Assembly: GCF_004785685.1 (NCBI RefSeq)
Contig: NZ_SRPF01000001.1
Span: forward strand, 868,001-932,000
Length of the DNA stretch: 64,000 bases
Reading direction: 5' to 3'
From: Marinobacter confluentis
GTDB lineage: Bacteria > Pseudomonadota > Gammaproteobacteria > Pseudomonadales > Oleiphilaceae
Position numbers and translations under genes: made by a program. Shown in pieces: positions 35,924 through 44,916 of the stretch (its first letter is position 1; every line of letters starts with the position of its first letter). Below the pieces are notes generated by a model. It was not told where the DNA came from and did no database searches. It was given only the letters and a program-made list of their open reading frames with translations.

Positions 35924-37807
35924 CTATTCGTCGTGCAGCACTGCGTAAATGGTTTCTGCCAGGTTTCGGCTGATTCCCTGAACCTTGGTCATTTCTTCAA
36001 CGCTCGCTTTTTTCAGATCCTGAATACCGCCAAAGTACCGGATAAGATCTCGTCGCCTCTTGGGACCGACACCGTCGATACCTTCCAGAGTTGAACTCCG
36101 GCGCTTCTTGTCCCGACGTGCCCGGTGGCCGGTAATCGCGAACCGATGGGACTCGTCCCGAATGTGCTGAATCAGGTGCAGCGCCGGTGAGTCCGCCGGC
36201 ACCCGGAACACGGCATCGGTCATGGCATCAATCAGCTGTTCCATGCCAGCACGTCGGGTTACGCCTTTGGCGACGCCGATCAGCGGAATATCCGAAATCC
36301 CCAGTTCGTCAAACACCGCTTTTGCGATGCCCAACTGGCCCTTGCCACCATCGATGAATACCAGGTCAGGACGCTTGCCCTCGCCGGACACCATTCGCTT
36401 GTAACGTCGTGTCAGCACCTGTTGCATCGCAGCATAGTCGTCGCCGGCAGTCACACCCTCTATATTGTACAGGCGGTAGTCACTTTTCAGTGGCCCATTC
36501 TCGTCGAAAACCACACAGGATGCGACCGTGTTTTCCCCCTGGCTGTGGCTGATATCGAAACATTCCATGCGGGACGGTGTTTCCGGGAGCTCCAGCAGGT
36601 CCTTGAGCGCCAGAAGTCGGCGGTACACAGTCTCCTTGCTGGCCAGGTGAGTCAGCAGTGTCTGGCGGGCATTGGTCATCGCCAGCTCAACCCAGCGCCG
36701 ACGTTCGCCGCGGACATTCCTGCGGATTCTGGTGTCGCGACCGGCGGTCTCAGATAAGGCCTGGGAAAGCAGTTCCTGCCCATCAACATCCACTGGCACC
36801 AGGATGTCCGGCGGGATTTCACGACGGGTACTTCCGCCAAAATAATATTGCCCCAGGAAGGCGCTCAGAAGCTCTCCTTCTGACTGTTCAATGCTGTAAC
36901 GTGGAAAATAGTCCTTGGTTCCCAGAACACGGCCGCCACGTACAATAATTACGACAATGCAGACGACCCCAGCATCCTGGGCGATCGCGACTACGTCCGC
37001 ATCACCACCCTCGCCGTCCACACTCTGTTGTTCCTGCACATGGCGCAGGTAATTGAGCTGGTCCCGGTAGGCAGCGGCTTTTTCGAATTCAAGGGACTTG
37101 GACGCCTCTTCCATGGCGCTCAACAGATCCTGGAGAATCGCCGGGTTTTTGCCTTCCAGAAACATGGTTGCCCGGCGCACGTCCGCCAGGTAATCCTCAG
37201 GTGAAATTAACCCCACACAGGGCGCAGTGCACCGGTTGATCTGATACTGCAGGCAAGGTCGGGTTCTGTTCCTGAAATAGCTTTCACTACAGGATCTTAT
37301 GCGGAATATCTTTTGTAGAATATTAAGACTTTCCTTGACCGCGCCAGAGCTTGGAAATGGCCCGTACCAGGTGCCGCCGCCTTTTTTGCTCCGGCCACGG
37401 CGAAACGTCAGTGACGGATAGTCATCATGGGCAGAGCGGTAGATATAAGGGTAGGATTTGTCGTCCCGTAGCAGAATATTATAGGGCGGACGCAGGGACT
37501 TGATCAGATTCTGCTCAAGCAACAGGGCTTCGGTCTCGCTGCCAGTAATCGTGACTTCAATCGATTCAATCCGGGAAACCAGGGCTTCGGTTTTTGGCGC
37601 CAGGCCGGACTTGCGGAAATAACTGCTGACCCGTTTCTTGAGGTTGCGGGCCTTACCCACATACAGAATGCCACCGGCTGCATCATACATCCGGTAGACG
37701 CCTGGCCTTTCGGTCAGCCGCTTGAGGAAGTGCTTTACATCAAACGAATGGCTGTCACCCTCTTTACCCTCTTCGGGCCCGGGAGCCACATCAGACCTGA
37801 TCGGCAT
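35924..37807 (-). CDS. uvrC: Excinuclease ABC subunit C
   Basis: 627 residues from the ATG at 37807; a GTG at 37789 just after the uvrY stop is an alternative that would drop six residues. The N-terminal GIY-YIG nuclease reads GVYRMYDAAGGILYVGKARN; a UVR segment lies near 200-240; the RNase H-like UvrC domain contains MECFDISHSQGENTVAS and VFIDGGKGQLG; two helix-hairpin-helix motifs are at the end (IDGVGPKRRRDLI). UvrC cuts DNA on both sides of lesions in nucleotide excision repair. It overlaps the end of the response regulator gene if the ATG is used. Confidence 0.95.
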   Translation of the reverse strand: MPIRSDVAPGPEEGKEGDSHSFDVKHFLKRLTERPGVYRMYDAAGGILYVGKARNLKKRVSSYFRKSGLAPKTEALVSRIESIEVTITGSETEALLLEQNLIKSLRPPYNILLRDDKSYPYIYRSAHDDYPSLTFRRGRSKKGGGTWYGPFPSSGAVKESLNILQKIFRIRSCSESYFRNRTRPCLQYQINRCTAPCVGLISPEDYLADVRRATMFLEGKNPAILQDLLSAMEEASKSLEFEKAAAYRDQLNYLRHVQEQQSVDGEGGDADVVAIAQDAGVVCIVVIIVRGGRVLGTKDYFPRYSIEQSEGELLSAFLGQYYFGGSTRREIPPDILVPVDVDGQELLSQALSETAGRDTRIRRNVRGERRRWVELAMTNARQTLLTHLASKETVYRRLLALKDLLELPETPSRMECFDISHSQGENTVASCVVFDENGPLKSDYRLYNIEGVTAGDDYAAMQQVLTRRYKRMVSGEGKRPDLVFIDGGKGQLGIAKAVFDELGISDIPLIGVAKGVTRRAGMEQLIDAMTDAVFRVPADSPALHLIQHIRDESHRFAITGHRARRDKKRRSSTLEGIDGVGPKRRRDLIRYFGGIQDLKKASVEEMTKVQGISRNLAETIYAVLHDE

Positions 37808-38453
37808 CGAGCAACCCGAGCCTGACTGCCATAAGCGCCAATTCCACATCGCTGGAAATTTCCAGCTTCTCGAAGATTCGGTAACGGTAGCTGTTCACGG
37901 TTTTGGGGCTGAGGCAAAGCTTGTCTGAAATGTCCTGCACTTTCTGGCAGTCCACCACCATCATGGCAATCTGCATTTCGCGCTCGGACAGGCGATCAAA
38001 CAGCTGCAACTGGCCGTCTTCGTCCCGAACGTCTCCACCCAGCTGCTTCAAGGCCATTTTTTGGGCAATTTCCGGGCTAATATACCGCTGGCCAGAATGG
38101 GCCATGCGAATGGCGCGGACCATTTCCTTGATGTCGGCGCCTTTGGTGATGTAGGCCGTAGCACCGGCCTGCATGACACGGGTGGGATACGGGTCATCGG
38201 CACAGGCGGTCACCACGATCACGCGAATGGAATCATCAATACGAAGGATACGACGGGTTGCTTCCAGACCACCGATTCCTGGCATCCGGATGTCCATCAG
38301 CACGATGTCCGGCCGGTCCCGGCGAACGGCATCAATGGCGTCTTCGCCGGAAGACGCCTCACCAATCACCTCGAGATCCGGGTTGTCGGCGAGCATCCGG
38401 GTGATCCCGGATCGGACCAAATCATGGTCATCTACAACCAATACCCTGATCAA
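37791..38453 (-). CDS. uvrY: UvrY/GacA family response regulator
   Basis: 220 residues. The receiver domain has Asp55-type phosphorylation site in DIVLMDIRMPGIGG, Thr in VTACADD and Lys in AYITKGAD. A LuxR-type helix-turn-helix follows (LSEREMQIAMMVV and LCLSPKTVNSYRYRIFEKL). The gene immediately precedes uvrC, the conserved gacA-uvrC neighbourhood. With the BarA/GacS kinase it normally drives small RNAs that titrate CsrA/RsmA. The cognate kinase is not certain within the window. Confidence 0.93.
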   Translation of the reverse strand: MIRVLVVDDHDLVRSGITRMLADNPDLEVIGEASSGEDAIDAVRRDRPDIVLMDIRMPGIGGLEATRRILRIDDSIRVIVVTACADDPYPTRVMQAGATAYITKGADIKEMVRAIRMAHSGQRYISPEIAQKMALKQLGGDVRDEDGQLQLFDRLSEREMQIAMMVVDCQKVQDISDKLCLSPKTVNSYRYRIFEKLEISSDVELALMAVRLGLLDADQV

Positions 38454-38553
38454 ACTTCACCTCACACGCGGGATATATGAAAACGAACCGGATTGTACCG
38501 GTTAGTGACAGTATCCGATAGCTTCATATCGAGTACATAAGCAGTAGAACACA

Positions 38554-38805
38554 CTATTCAGGCGGGCTGAGACCCGCCGTATTCTCCGCCGGATCAAACC
38601 ACACCACCAGATCTCCCCGGCGAACGGCAGCCAGCACCCGGTTCTTCTCCGCCATCGGATTCTCTGTATCATTCAGCCCGTGATAGCGAGTACAGTATTC
38701 GTCCACCAGGCCATCAAGCTGGTCTTCTGTCAGCAGGCCCGTATCGACCTGGAACTTTTCCTGTCTCGGGTCTGGCTGGCCTTCTTTTCCGGTGTCGTCG
38801 GTCAT
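38554..38805 (-). CDS. YheU-like (UPF0270 type) small protein
   Basis: 83 residues. LLTEDQLDGLVDEYCTRYHG, followed by EKNRVLAAVRRGDLVVWFDP, resembles the YheU layout (a short helix, a region ending in a strand that often reads IVFD or LVWS). An N-terminal charged extension of about 20 residues is extra. Function of this family is unknown. It stands alone between the response regulator and an AEC transporter. Confidence 0.6.
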   Translation of the reverse strand: MTDDTGKEGQPDPRQEKFQVDTGLLTEDQLDGLVDEYCTRYHGLNDTENPMAEKNRVLAAVRRGDLVVWFDPAENTAGLSPPE

Positions 38806-38864
38806 CCGTCACTCCCTATCAATTGCTTATGTTAAAGCCTTTGGCCCTGTGGTAGAAGAACACC

Positions 38865-39812
38865 ATGACCATCCTGGACACCTTTTTTCAGACCCTTGAA
38901 ACCACCCTGCCGGTGTTCGCCATGGTGTTTATCGGCCTTGGCCTCAGACGCCTGGGCTGGATAGATGCGGCGTTTATCAACACCGCGTCAGCACTGGTTT
39001 TCCGGGCAACGCTTCCGACCCTGGTGTTTCTGAGTATTGTCCGGGCCGACCTCAGTACTGCACTCAATCCCGCCCTGCTGGGTTTCTTTGCCGCTGCCAC
39101 CCTGGGCAGCTTTCTGGTCAGCTGGTTGTGGGCAATACGCGCTGTGCCGGCGGCCGATCGCGGCGTCTATGTACAGGGCGCATTCAGAGGAAACTGCGGC
39201 ATCGTCGGCCTGGCACTGGCCGCCAGTCTCTACGGCGATTACGGCCTGTCGGCCGGCGGGCTGCTGTTGGGCGTGGTCATTGTGTCCTATAACGCCCTGT
39301 CTGTGGTGGTACTGACAGCCTATCAACCGGGGCAAACCGCGAGCTGGGGTCGTATTCTGGCGGATATCACCCGCAACCCGCTGATTATTGCCGTCCTGGT
39401 TGCCCTGCCATTCGCCTGGTCCGGAGTTGAGCTTCCCGCCTGGCTAATGACCAGCGGAGATTACTTCGCGTCCCTGACCCTCCCGCTGGCATTGATGTGC
39501 ATTGGCGGTACGCTGTCGCTCAGAGCGATGCGGACTGACCGAAAACTGGCGATCAGCGCGAGCGTGATGAAAATGATCACCCTGCCTTTGCTCTGCACCC
39601 TGGCCGCCTGGCTGGCAGGCTTTGAAGGCCCGGAGCTGGGGTTGATGTTCCTGTTTTTTGCCAGCCCCACTGCAGCAGCCAGTTTTGTCATGGTCAAGGC
39701 CATGGGTGGAAACGACCGGCTGGCGGCGAACATCGTCGCTCTGACAACTCTAGTGGCCAGCGTGACAGTCACCCTCGGCCTGTTCGCCCTGCGCTCCGCA
39801 GGCATCGCCTGA
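38865..39812 (+). CDS. AEC family transporter
   Basis: 315 residues, about ten transmembrane helices. Family traits include PVFAMVFIGLGLRRLGWID at the start, GAFRGNCGIVGLALAASLYG at about 102-121 and the FASPTAAASFVMVKAMGGN stretch near 265. AEC carriers move small organic acids or amino acids, but the substrate is unknown. Start ATG at 38865. No obvious operon partner. Confidence 0.82.
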   Translation: MTILDTFFQTLETTLPVFAMVFIGLGLRRLGWIDAAFINTASALVFRATLPTLVFLSIVRADLSTALNPALLGFFAAATLGSFLVSWLWAIRAVPAADRGVYVQGAFRGNCGIVGLALAASLYGDYGLSAGGLLLGVVIVSYNALSVVVLTAYQPGQTASWGRILADITRNPLIIAVLVALPFAWSGVELPAWLMTSGDYFASLTLPLALMCIGGTLSLRAMRTDRKLAISASVMKMITLPLLCTLAAWLAGFEGPELGLMFLFFASPTAAASFVMVKAMGGNDRLAANIVALTTLVASVTVTLGLFALRSAGIA

Positions 39813-39824
39813 GCCAAGCGCTAG

Positions 39825-40415
39825 CTAGAGAGTTTTAAGCCAAAAAGTCATGGGTTTGGCGGTTTCTTCCTTCTCGCCAACGTCCTTCCAGCGGTACTCG
39901 GTCTTCAGTTCCGGGAGCTTTCTGTAGCCACGATTACCCCAGAAGGCGTCCAGAGGCTGATAGTGTCTGGGCCTCAGCCGGTGGTCAGCCGGGCGCTCAA
40001 CGGCGCAGAAACAGCAATGACTGAAACCTCCCAGCGCCCGGGCGTAGGATTCACGGTGATCAAAAAAAGCCACGCCAATTCCCTCGCCCCGATAGTCCGG
40101 TAAAAGTACGGATTCACCAAAATAGAAAATCCCCTGGGGGCTGTAGCCTTGCTCGATAAACGGTTTTTTGAAAGCTTCGGTTTCGTCCACCATGGGAATG
40201 CCGGTCGCCGCGCCCACCAACCGGTCACCGTCGAAGGCCAGCACGAACAGACTGCGGGGCGAGCGTGAATAGGTGGCTATATATCTGGCTTCGTAGGCCA
40301 TATTGCCGTCGTAGAGATAGGGAAAATCGCGAAATACCGTGATCCGCAAGCGCGCCAGATCGTCGATGTAGGGTTCGATCGCGGAACCGACTCTGGTCTG
40401 AAGCGTGATGGTCAT
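39825..40415 (-). CDS. GNAT-like acetyltransferase
   Basis: 196 residues. The acetyl-CoA pyrophosphate motif appears as DYRGEGIGVAFFDHRE at about 110-125, preceded by the strand GDRLVGAATGIPMV. The C-terminal part (HYQPLDAFWGNRGYRKLPE) fits the last strand and helix of GNAT. Substrate is unknown. It converges on the AEC transporter gene with 12 bases between them. Confidence 0.75.
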   Translation of the reverse strand: MTITLQTRVGSAIEPYIDDLARLRITVFRDFPYLYDGNMAYEARYIATYSRSPRSLFVLAFDGDRLVGAATGIPMVDETEAFKKPFIEQGYSPQGIFYFGESVLLPDYRGEGIGVAFFDHRESYARALGGFSHCCFCAVERPADHRLRPRHYQPLDAFWGNRGYRKLPELKTEYRWKDVGEKEETAKPMTFWLKTL

Positions 40416-40527
40416 CAGTGCCTCAAAAATGCATGAGTGAAGTTTGAAAGATACACTTATATATCAGGTCGACCCGAAAATCAGAAACCGGGTTCAGGAA
40501 ACCAGATAATTCAAGAGAACGACTGAA

Positions 40528-40555
40528 ACAAAAAACCCCAGCATTTCTGCTGGGG
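40528..40555 (-). terminator. Rho-independent terminator of tRNA-Ser
   Basis: On the minus strand an eight-base stem CCCCAGCA/TGCTGGGG with a four-base loop (40536-40555) is followed by TTTTTTG. It is nine bases downstream of the tRNA-Ser CCA end. Confidence 0.9.
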
Positions 40556-40563
40556 TTTCGTAT

Positions 40564-40654
40564 TGGCGGAGAGAGAGGGATTCGAACCCTCGATACGCTA
40601 TTAACGTATACACACTTTCCAGGCGTGCGCCTTCAGCCACTCGGCCACCTCTCC
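40564..40654 (-). tRNA. tRNA-Ser (GGA)
   Basis: A 91-base tRNA on the minus strand: acceptor GGAGAGG pairs with CTCTCTCC-side bases, the anticodon loop CTGGAAA holds GGA, a long variable arm (TACGTTAATAGCGTA region) marks a class II tRNA, and GGTTCGAATCC forms the TPsiC loop. CCA is encoded. Promoter and terminator are both visible. Confidence 0.95.
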
Positions 40655-40702
40655 TTTAAACTGTTTCAAATCAGCACTCTCGATGCTCATTTGAGGGCGC
40701 AG

Positions 40703-40731
40703 ACTTTAATGGTTTTAGGCTCGTTTGGCAA
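40703..40731 (-). promoter_or_regulatory. Promoter of tRNA-Ser
   Basis: Minus strand TTGCCA, 17 bases, TAAAGT, then CTGCGCCC. A second -35-like TTGACG lies six bases further upstream. The -10 box is 48 bases before the mature tRNA end. Confidence 0.55.
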
Positions 40732-40833
40732 CCGTCAATTTTGGATGGCACTGTTTGCGCTCCGGTTTCGTATATTCTGCCTAACGATCTCGAACACAGC
40801 CTGACAAGCCAAGATCCAACGGGGAGAGCGCCA

Positions 40834-41484
40834 TTGTTGAACATGGATTTCACGAAAAAGGTGATCATTCGAAGCCAGGAAATGGACTGGACAACCAGCC
40901 CCGCCAAAGGCGTACTTCGCAAGCCCCTGGCCCGCGAAGAAGCAGAGCGGGGGCACGCCACCAGCATCGTGCAATATGAACCCGGTGCCAGCTTCAGTCG
41001 CCACGAACACCCCCTGGGTGAAGAGATTCTGGTGCTTGAAGGGGTGTTTTCCGACGAATCCGGAGATTATGGCCCTGGCAGTTACCTGCGAAATCCGCCG
41101 GGCAGTGGCCATGCTCCGTTCAGCAAGGAAGGCTGTGTGCTGTTTGTGAAGCTGCACCAATTCAACCCGAACGATGCTAACACCGTGCGAATCGACACCA
41201 GAAGCGCACCCTGGCTGCCCGGCCACGGTGGGCTGGAAGTCATGCCATTGCATGAATTCGAGCATGAACACGTGGCGTTGGTGAAGTGGCCGGCCAAGGA
41301 GCAATTCCAGCCGCATCGGCACTTTGGCGGTGAAGAAATTCTGGTGCTATCCGGTGAATTCTGTGACGAGCACGGGCGTTACCCGGCCGGGACCTGGCTG
41401 CGCAGCCCTCACCTGAGCCAGCATCACCCCTATGTCGACGAAGAGACCGTTATCTGGGTCAAAACCGGCTACCTGCCGCTCTGA
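40834..41484 (+). CDS. Double-cupin protein (ChrR-like cupin)
   Basis: 216 residues from a TTG at 40834, preferred because GGAG is seven bases upstream; an ATG three codons later (40843) is the alternative. Two cupin repeats are visible: FSRHEHPLGEEILVLEGVFSDESGDYGPGSYLRNPPGSGH and, near 150, FQPHRHFGGEEILVLSGEF, each with the HxH...E metal-binding pattern. ChrR cupins act as zinc anti-sigma factors, but no sigma factor gene lies next to it, so a metal-dependent enzyme or stress protein is also possible. Confidence 0.75.
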   Translation: MLNMDFTKKVIIRSQEMDWTTSPAKGVLRKPLAREEAERGHATSIVQYEPGASFSRHEHPLGEEILVLEGVFSDESGDYGPGSYLRNPPGSGHAPFSKEGCVLFVKLHQFNPNDANTVRIDTRSAPWLPGHGGLEVMPLHEFEHEHVALVKWPAKEQFQPHRHFGGEEILVLSGEFCDEHGRYPAGTWLRSPHLSQHHPYVDEETVIWVKTGYLPL

Positions 41485-41500
41485 TACCTTGACAGGCTGA

Positions 41501-42046
41501 TCAGTTGCCCTTGCTCGCCGGCAGGTTGCGGCTCTGGTCAACAACAATCAGTTCGCCCAGATCGAAGCCCTGCTCCCGCGCCGTTTTCCTGAAGTCGTCG
41601 AGTGTCTTCTCGTCGACCTCGGGACTGCGGGATAACAGCCACAGATAGTCACGGTTATAACCGGTCACGTAGGCGGTGTTGTAATCGCTGTCCAGAATGA
41701 AGACAACGTAAGAGGCGTAAAACGGCCCGAAGAACGACACCTTCAGATGGCCGGCCGGGGCACCCTCAACAGGCACGGCATGCCCGTCTGCCTCCTGCCA
41801 TTTGCCCTCTTCATCCGAATACCCCCGATTGGTGACCGTCACGCTGCCATCTGGATTCAGGGCATAGTCCGCCGTTACGCTTGAAAGCCCTTCCTCGAAA
41901 GAATGGTCCAGCCGGGCGATCTCATACCAGGTGCCCTTGTAACGTTCAAGGTCGAGTTCAGACACAGGCTCGATGCCATCTGGCAGGCCGGTGCAACCGG
42001 TCAGAATCATCACGACAGACAGCAAGAACAGCCTGGAATGGTTCAT
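41501..42046 (-). CDS. blc: Bacterial lipocalin (Blc) lipoprotein
   Basis: 181 residues with lipobox ILTGC (Cys18). The lipocalin fingerprint GTWYEIAR begins at residue 38. YNRDYLWLLSRSPEVDE is the second conserved region, near the C-terminus. Blc is an outer-membrane lipoprotein that binds fatty acids or lysophospholipids, often under envelope stress. It is three bases upstream of the cheR stop, so it follows cheR on the minus strand. Confidence 0.9.
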   Translation of the reverse strand: MNHSRLFLLSVVMILTGCTGLPDGIEPVSELDLERYKGTWYEIARLDHSFEEGLSSVTADYALNPDGSVTVTNRGYSDEEGKWQEADGHAVPVEGAPAGHLKVSFFGPFYASYVVFILDSDYNTAYVTGYNRDYLWLLSRSPEVDEKTLDDFRKTAREQGFDLGELIVVDQSRNLPASKGN

Positions 42047-42049
42047 GGG

Positions 42050-42877
42050 TTATTTCTTCCGATAGATGATGCCGGGACTGCAATGCACCATTTCATAAAG
42101 ATGTGAAAGACCACTAAGGGATTCCGAGGCACCAAGAATCAGATAGCCTCCCGGATTAAGGGTGCCATGAATTCGCGTCAGGATGTCTTTCTTGAGATCT
42201 GCGGAAAAGTAGATCAGCACGTTCCGGCACATCACAATGTCAAACTTGCCCAGCATGTAACGCTCCAGCAGGTTCAGTTCCCGGAATTCCACCATGCTTT
42301 TGACGTTGGGCTTGATCTGCCAGCTTCCAGTCAGCGATGGCGTGAAAAACTGTTTTTGCCGCTCCGGAGACAAGCCCCGGCCTATGGCAATCATCTCGTA
42401 TTCGCCACGCCGGGCGACTTCGAGCACGCTTTTGGAGATGTCAGTGGCGGTGATTTTTACATCACGCAGCTTTCCGGGACGCTGGCGCCGGAACTCTTCG
42501 ATGATCATTGCAACTGAGTAGGGTTCCTGACCGGTAGACGAGGCCGCCGACCAGATGCGTAGCGACTGGGCGGCCTTCTTGTCCGCAAATTCGGGCAGCA
42601 ACTTTTCCTGAAGAATTCTGAACGGATGATTGTCCCGGAACCACAGGGTTTCGTTTGTGGTCATCGCGTCGATGACCGTTTCCCGCAGATTGCTTCGCCC
42701 CGTGCGCTTGATCCGGTCCAGTAGCTCCCCGAGGGTGGACAGCTCATTCTCCTCCATGATCCGGCGAAGACGGCTTTTTACCAGGTACTGTTTATTTTCA
42801 CCCAGCAAAATCCCGCACGCATCCTGCAGAAATGACTTGAAGGACTCGTATTCCTGTGGCGTTATTTCAGCTTTCAT
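42050..42877 (-). CDS. cheR: Chemotaxis protein methyltransferase CheR
   Basis: 275 residues, standard length. An N-terminal helical domain is followed by the methyltransferase core: TNETLWFRDNHPF, RIWSAASSTGQEPYSVAMII (SAM loop), ITATDISKSVLE and FDIVMCRNVLIYFS. CheR methylates receptor glutamates with SAM to adapt chemoreceptors. It follows cheV by 40 bases on the minus strand; in pseudomonads cheV-cheR is a FliA-dependent pair. Confidence 0.93.
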   Translation of the reverse strand: MKAEITPQEYESFKSFLQDACGILLGENKQYLVKSRLRRIMEENELSTLGELLDRIKRTGRSNLRETVIDAMTTNETLWFRDNHPFRILQEKLLPEFADKKAAQSLRIWSAASSTGQEPYSVAMIIEEFRRQRPGKLRDVKITATDISKSVLEVARRGEYEMIAIGRGLSPERQKQFFTPSLTGSWQIKPNVKSMVEFRELNLLERYMLGKFDIVMCRNVLIYFSADLKKDILTRIHGTLNPGGYLILGASESLSGLSHLYEMVHCSPGIIYRKK

Positions 42878-42917
42878 TGAAGTCCGGTTCTGGATGAATC
42901 AGCGGCAGAGGACGGCC

Positions 42918-43850
42918 TTATTGAAGGCCGTCGACAATTTCCATAACCCGCTCGGCGAGTTCGTCCGGGCTGAACTTGGCCATAAAGTCGTCAGCGCCGA
43001 CCTTCTGAACCATTGCCTTGTTGAACACACCACTCAACGACGTGTGCAACATGATGTACACGCCCTTGATGGCTTCGTCGCTTTTGCATCGGGTGACAAG
43101 AGTGTACCCATCCATCTCCGGCATTTCGACATCCGAAATGATCAGACACAAATGATCAGTCGCTTTCGAGCCGTCCGCGGTAATTTCCTTAAGATAATCC
43201 AGAGCCTGCTTGCCATCATTTCTACAGATGACTTCCATGCCTATGGTGGTGAGGCAGCGTTCAATCTGCCTGCGGGCAACCGACGAATCGTCGACTACCA
43301 ACACCGGCTTGAGCCCCGGCGCCCTGCTCTCGCTGCGGCTGCGAAGCTCCTCGGTCACGCTCTCCTCCAGCGGAGAAACTTCAGACAGGATCTTTTCGAC
43401 GTCAATGATTTCCACCAGCTTGTCATCGATCCGGGTCACCGCCGTCAGGTAAACATCCTTGCCGGCCCCTTTGGGCGGGGGCAGTATGTCCTCCCAGTTC
43501 ATGTTCACAATCCGATCAACGCCGGCGACCAGGAAGCCCTGTGTCTTACGGTTGTATTCGGTAATGATCACGAAACAGGTTGCCAGGTCTTCCCGCCCGA
43601 TACCTGGCAGGCGAATTGACATGGCCAGGTCGATTATCGGAATGGTTTCGCCACGAATGTGGGCCACACCTTTCACCATTGGCCTGCTATTTGGGATGGA
43701 AGACAGTTTGGGGCACTGCAGAACTTCCTTAACCTTGAACACGTTGATGCCGTAAATCTGCTTCCCTTTCAGCCGGAATAACAGAAGTTCCAGCCGGTTC
43801 TGCCCGACCAGTTGAGTGCGCTGATTAACACTGTCCAGTACCCCTGCCAT
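42918..43850 (-). CDS. cheV: Chemotaxis coupling protein CheV
   Basis: 310 residues from the ATG at 43850, which has AGGAGA six bases upstream. Residues 15-160 are a CheW-like domain (LELLLFRLKGKQIYGINVFK and GVAHIRGETIPIIDL), then a receiver domain with Asp in LIISDVEMPEMDGY. CheV couples receptors to CheA and modulates signalling by phosphorylation. It is transcribed first, followed by cheR, from a FliA-type promoter. Confidence 0.93.
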   Translation of the reverse strand: MAGVLDSVNQRTQLVGQNRLELLLFRLKGKQIYGINVFKVKEVLQCPKLSSIPNSRPMVKGVAHIRGETIPIIDLAMSIRLPGIGREDLATCFVIITEYNRKTQGFLVAGVDRIVNMNWEDILPPPKGAGKDVYLTAVTRIDDKLVEIIDVEKILSEVSPLEESVTEELRSRSESRAPGLKPVLVVDDSSVARRQIERCLTTIGMEVICRNDGKQALDYLKEITADGSKATDHLCLIISDVEMPEMDGYTLVTRCKSDEAIKGVYIMLHTSLSGVFNKAMVQKVGADDFMAKFSPDELAERVMEIVDGLQ

Positions 43851-43945
43851 TGCTGCTCTCCTGAGATCGCCTGCCGCCAACGGCACGCATCTTGCTGACA
43901 CCTGATAGATGAAATTCGGTGCCGGTTATTTGGCTCCGCAAAAGA

Positions 43946-43972
43946 GTATCGGCCAACCCAGCGGATTATTGA
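43946..43972 (-). promoter_or_regulatory. FliA (sigma28)-type promoter of cheV-cheR
   Basis: On the minus strand TCAA, 15 bases, GCCGATAC, close to the TAAA-N15-GCCGATAA consensus. It lies 95 bases before the cheV start codon. Confidence 0.65.
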
Positions 43973-44032
43973 GAAAGACCGCTTATCCGGGGCCTGCACC
44001 TACTCAAGACAGCATAGGACAAACTGAAGCGT

Positions 44033-44734
44033 ATGCGCATCTTCATTTTACTGTCAGCACTCTTCGCAACCGGGATGGCGGGTGCCGCCAGCGCCAGCTC
44101 CACCGCTGAACAGATTCAACGGGCTGCCGCTGACTTCCTTGCAGATTTTGCGACCGCTCAGGACGCCAGGGGGTATGAGGTTACCTATGACACGGGCGAA
44201 CTGGACCCACGCCTGTCCCTTGACCTTTGCGAGGATCCGCCCACTGCAGCGTTCAGTGGTGACCCCTGGACCACAACCCAGCCTTCTTTACTGGTATCCT
44301 GTAAGGGAGCACGTCCCTGGCGTATTTTTCTGCCGGTCAGTCTTGAAATTCACGGCCAGGGGCTGGTTGCAGCGCGCCCTCTGGCAAGAGGTGAGCGTCT
44401 GACCGAGAGCGCCCTGAAAACGCGGTCCATAGCCATAAACGCAACCCGGCGCAGCCCGATGCGTCAGCAAGAACAGCTAATTGGTATGGAAATGCGCCGA
44501 GGGATCAACACTGGCACTGTTTTTACCGCCGACCTCCTGACGGCACCAGACGCCGTCAGCCGCGGAGACCATGTTGTTATCACGGCGAAAACCGGCGGTT
44601 TTTCCGTGAGATCCCGCGGCAAAGCTCTGGGTAACGGAAGCATTGGCGAACAGGTGATGGTTGAAAACCTCTCTAGTTCTCGAACCATCAGGGCGCAGGT
44701 CATCGCTCCCGGAAAGGTTGAAATCCCCATGTAA
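44033..44734 (+). CDS. flgA: Flagellar P-ring assembly chaperone FlgA
   Basis: 233 residues with a signal peptide of about 20 residues (MRIFILLSALFATGMAGAAS). The C-terminal SAF domain of about 120 residues contains LVAARPLARGERLTESALK and MRRGINTGTVFTADLLTAP. FlgA helps FlgI assemble the P ring in the periplasm. It is divergent from cheV and upstream of flgM-flgN, as in related genera. Confidence 0.92.
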   Translation: MRIFILLSALFATGMAGAASASSTAEQIQRAAADFLADFATAQDARGYEVTYDTGELDPRLSLDLCEDPPTAAFSGDPWTTTQPSLLVSCKGARPWRIFLPVSLEIHGQGLVAARPLARGERLTESALKTRSIAINATRRSPMRQQEQLIGMEMRRGINTGTVFTADLLTAPDAVSRGDHVVITAKTGGFSVRSRGKALGNGSIGEQVMVENLSSSRTIRAQVIAPGKVEIPM

Positions 44735-44831
44735 TGGGGTCCTGATGGGCACTTTTTTGCCGCAAGCGGCAATTCTCTGCCCCGAAACACCGCCTCAATC
44801 GTACGTTATGTTACATTTTCGCAAGACTGGC

Positions 44832-44858
44832 TAAAGCTCACTGAGAATCTGCCGTTAA
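44832..44858 (+). promoter_or_regulatory. FliA (sigma28)-type promoter of flgM-flgN
   Basis: TAAA, 15 bases, GCCGTTAA; one mismatch from TAAA-N15-GCCGATAA. It lies 58 bases before the flgM start codon, in the 182-base gap after flgA. Confidence 0.7.
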
Positions 44859-44916
44859 GCAGATACAAACTTATCAGGACTGCCTTGGGCGGTCACACAG
44901 CAAAGCAGGTATCGAT

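Noticed and set aside
44742..44775. Hairpin TTGCCG-CAAG-CGGCAA after flgA as a terminator
   Set aside because: The T-run is on the 5' side and the stem is only six base pairs, so termination in the flgA direction is unlikely.
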